This document shows positions 35,975-36,530 of a stretch of 36,530 nucleotides of DNA, piece after piece (position 1 is the first letter of the stretch; the number at the start of each line of letters is the position of its first letter). The stretch spans positions 115,268 through 151,797 of the forward strand of contig CAJJDN010000160.1 in assembly GCA_905182985.1 (NCBI GenBank), read 5' to 3'. Position numbers and translations under genes: made by a program. The stretch is from Paramecium sonneborni (lineage: Eukaryota > Ciliophora > Oligohymenophorea > Peniculida > Parameciidae). The notes beneath the pieces are model-generated. The model had not been told where the DNA came from. It was given only the letters and a program-made list of their open reading frames with translations, and made no database searches.

Positions 35975-36530
35975 TCAATTTAGAATGAGCCCCAAGATAA
36001 TTGTTGATAATCCAAGAATGTAAGCAGAAACTGTATTTGTTACATAACCAAGAGTAGATGTATTACCATTATTTTGTTGAACAACAACAGCGGTGCAAAC
36101 TCCACATTTACTTGTTGAGGCATTCCAAGTATATGTATATCCAGAAATTAAGAGGCAATCATTGGATGATAATGTTGATGGGTCTGATGCATTGCATGAT
36201 CCATTGGCAAGAGTACAAATTTATTGAGTCTTTTTATCCCAATTAAAGAATCTTGTGCATGGTCCATTAGTAGCTTAGTTAGTAGCACAAGTGTGAGCTG
36301 TGCATTTACTCTATACAGCAGTGGCTCCGGATTCAGATGCAGATGTCCAAGAACATCTATCTCTGGCAGCTTAGCATGCAGTTTAATCATTATTGGCGGT
36401 TGTGCATGCAGTCATTAAAGCACAAGTACCAGTACCAGCAACAGCTCCAGCGGCAGTTGATTAAGTGAATACACAAATACCATCTAAACCACCTGAATTG
36501 CATGTTATCTTTGATGTATATGTTGAACAG
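35975..36530 (-). CDS. Surface (immobilization) antigen, C-terminal part, truncated by window edge
   Basis: TGA is at 35977-35975 and the frame is open to the right edge (184 residues seen). It is Cys/Thr/Ala-rich (CALMTACTTANNDQTACQAA, CTAHTCATNQATNGPC) and ends with the classical antigen tail: CGVCTAVVVQQNN, a Thr/Asn spacer, then the hydrophobic LGLSTIILGLILN typical of a GPI-anchor signal. Codons are richer in G and C (GCT, ACC, TGC) than in neighbouring genes, as is usual for highly expressed antigen genes. It differs clearly in sequence and tail from the giant antigen at 12245-23869. The family call is strong; the serotype cannot be known from this part. Confidence 0.9.

Noticed and set aside
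36148..36418. Overlapping ORFs on both strands at the right edge (36058-36246, 36148-36390, 36224-36418)
   Set aside because: They are other-frame or antisense readings of the surface antigen C-terminus.

Overview
The window is macronuclear-type DNA of a ciliate, almost certainly Paramecium. Every convincing gene reads TAA and TAG as glutamine and stops only at TGA. Introns are tiny (20-32 nt, GT...AG). The DNA is very AT-rich and genes are packed 30-400 bp apart. Families typical of Paramecium are present: trichocyst matrix proteins and cysteine-rich surface (immobilization) antigens. Reading with the standard code breaks every gene into fragments, so all models here were rebuilt by hand with TGA as the only stop. 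Intron lengths were checked against reading frame in all intron-containing genes except the 5'-truncated one at the left edge.

Layout. 1-487 (+) is the 3' end of an unrecognised gene. 838-1936 (-) is a trichocyst matrix protein. 2343-3868 (+) is an Ariadne-type RBR ubiquitin ligase. 3869-7360 is gene-poor and holds a decayed Tc1/mariner/IS630-type transposon inside a 381-bp perfect inverted repeat, a broken gene copy and a short interstitial telomeric tract. 7361-8686 (-) is an Aurora-like kinase. 8837-9850 (+) is FolD/MTHFD with an apparent one-base frameshift. 10609-11882 (-) is a second trichocyst matrix protein. 12245-23869 (+) is one uninterrupted 3,874-residue surface antigen ORF with about fifty ~35-residue cysteine repeats. 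23912-27274 (+) is a WD-like protein split by a 1,251-bp perfect duplication around a single N, most likely an assembly artefact. 27325-28362 (+) is LUC7-like. 28481-31326 (-) is coatomer gamma. 31327-33545 is gene-poor with possible relics. 33546-34994 (+) is a protein kinase with an N-terminal extension. 34995-35974 contains a kinesin motor relic. 35975 to the right edge (-) is the 3' end of a second, classical surface antigen with a GPI-type tail.

The genes do not form a pathway. They are individually promoted housekeeping genes (ubiquitin ligase, kinases, folate enzyme, splicing factor, vesicle coat) mixed with cortical and secretory genes (two trichocyst matrix proteins, two surface antigens). 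The most unusual parts are the giant antigen, the palindromic transposon relic next to telomeric repeats, and the 1,251-bp duplication with an N.
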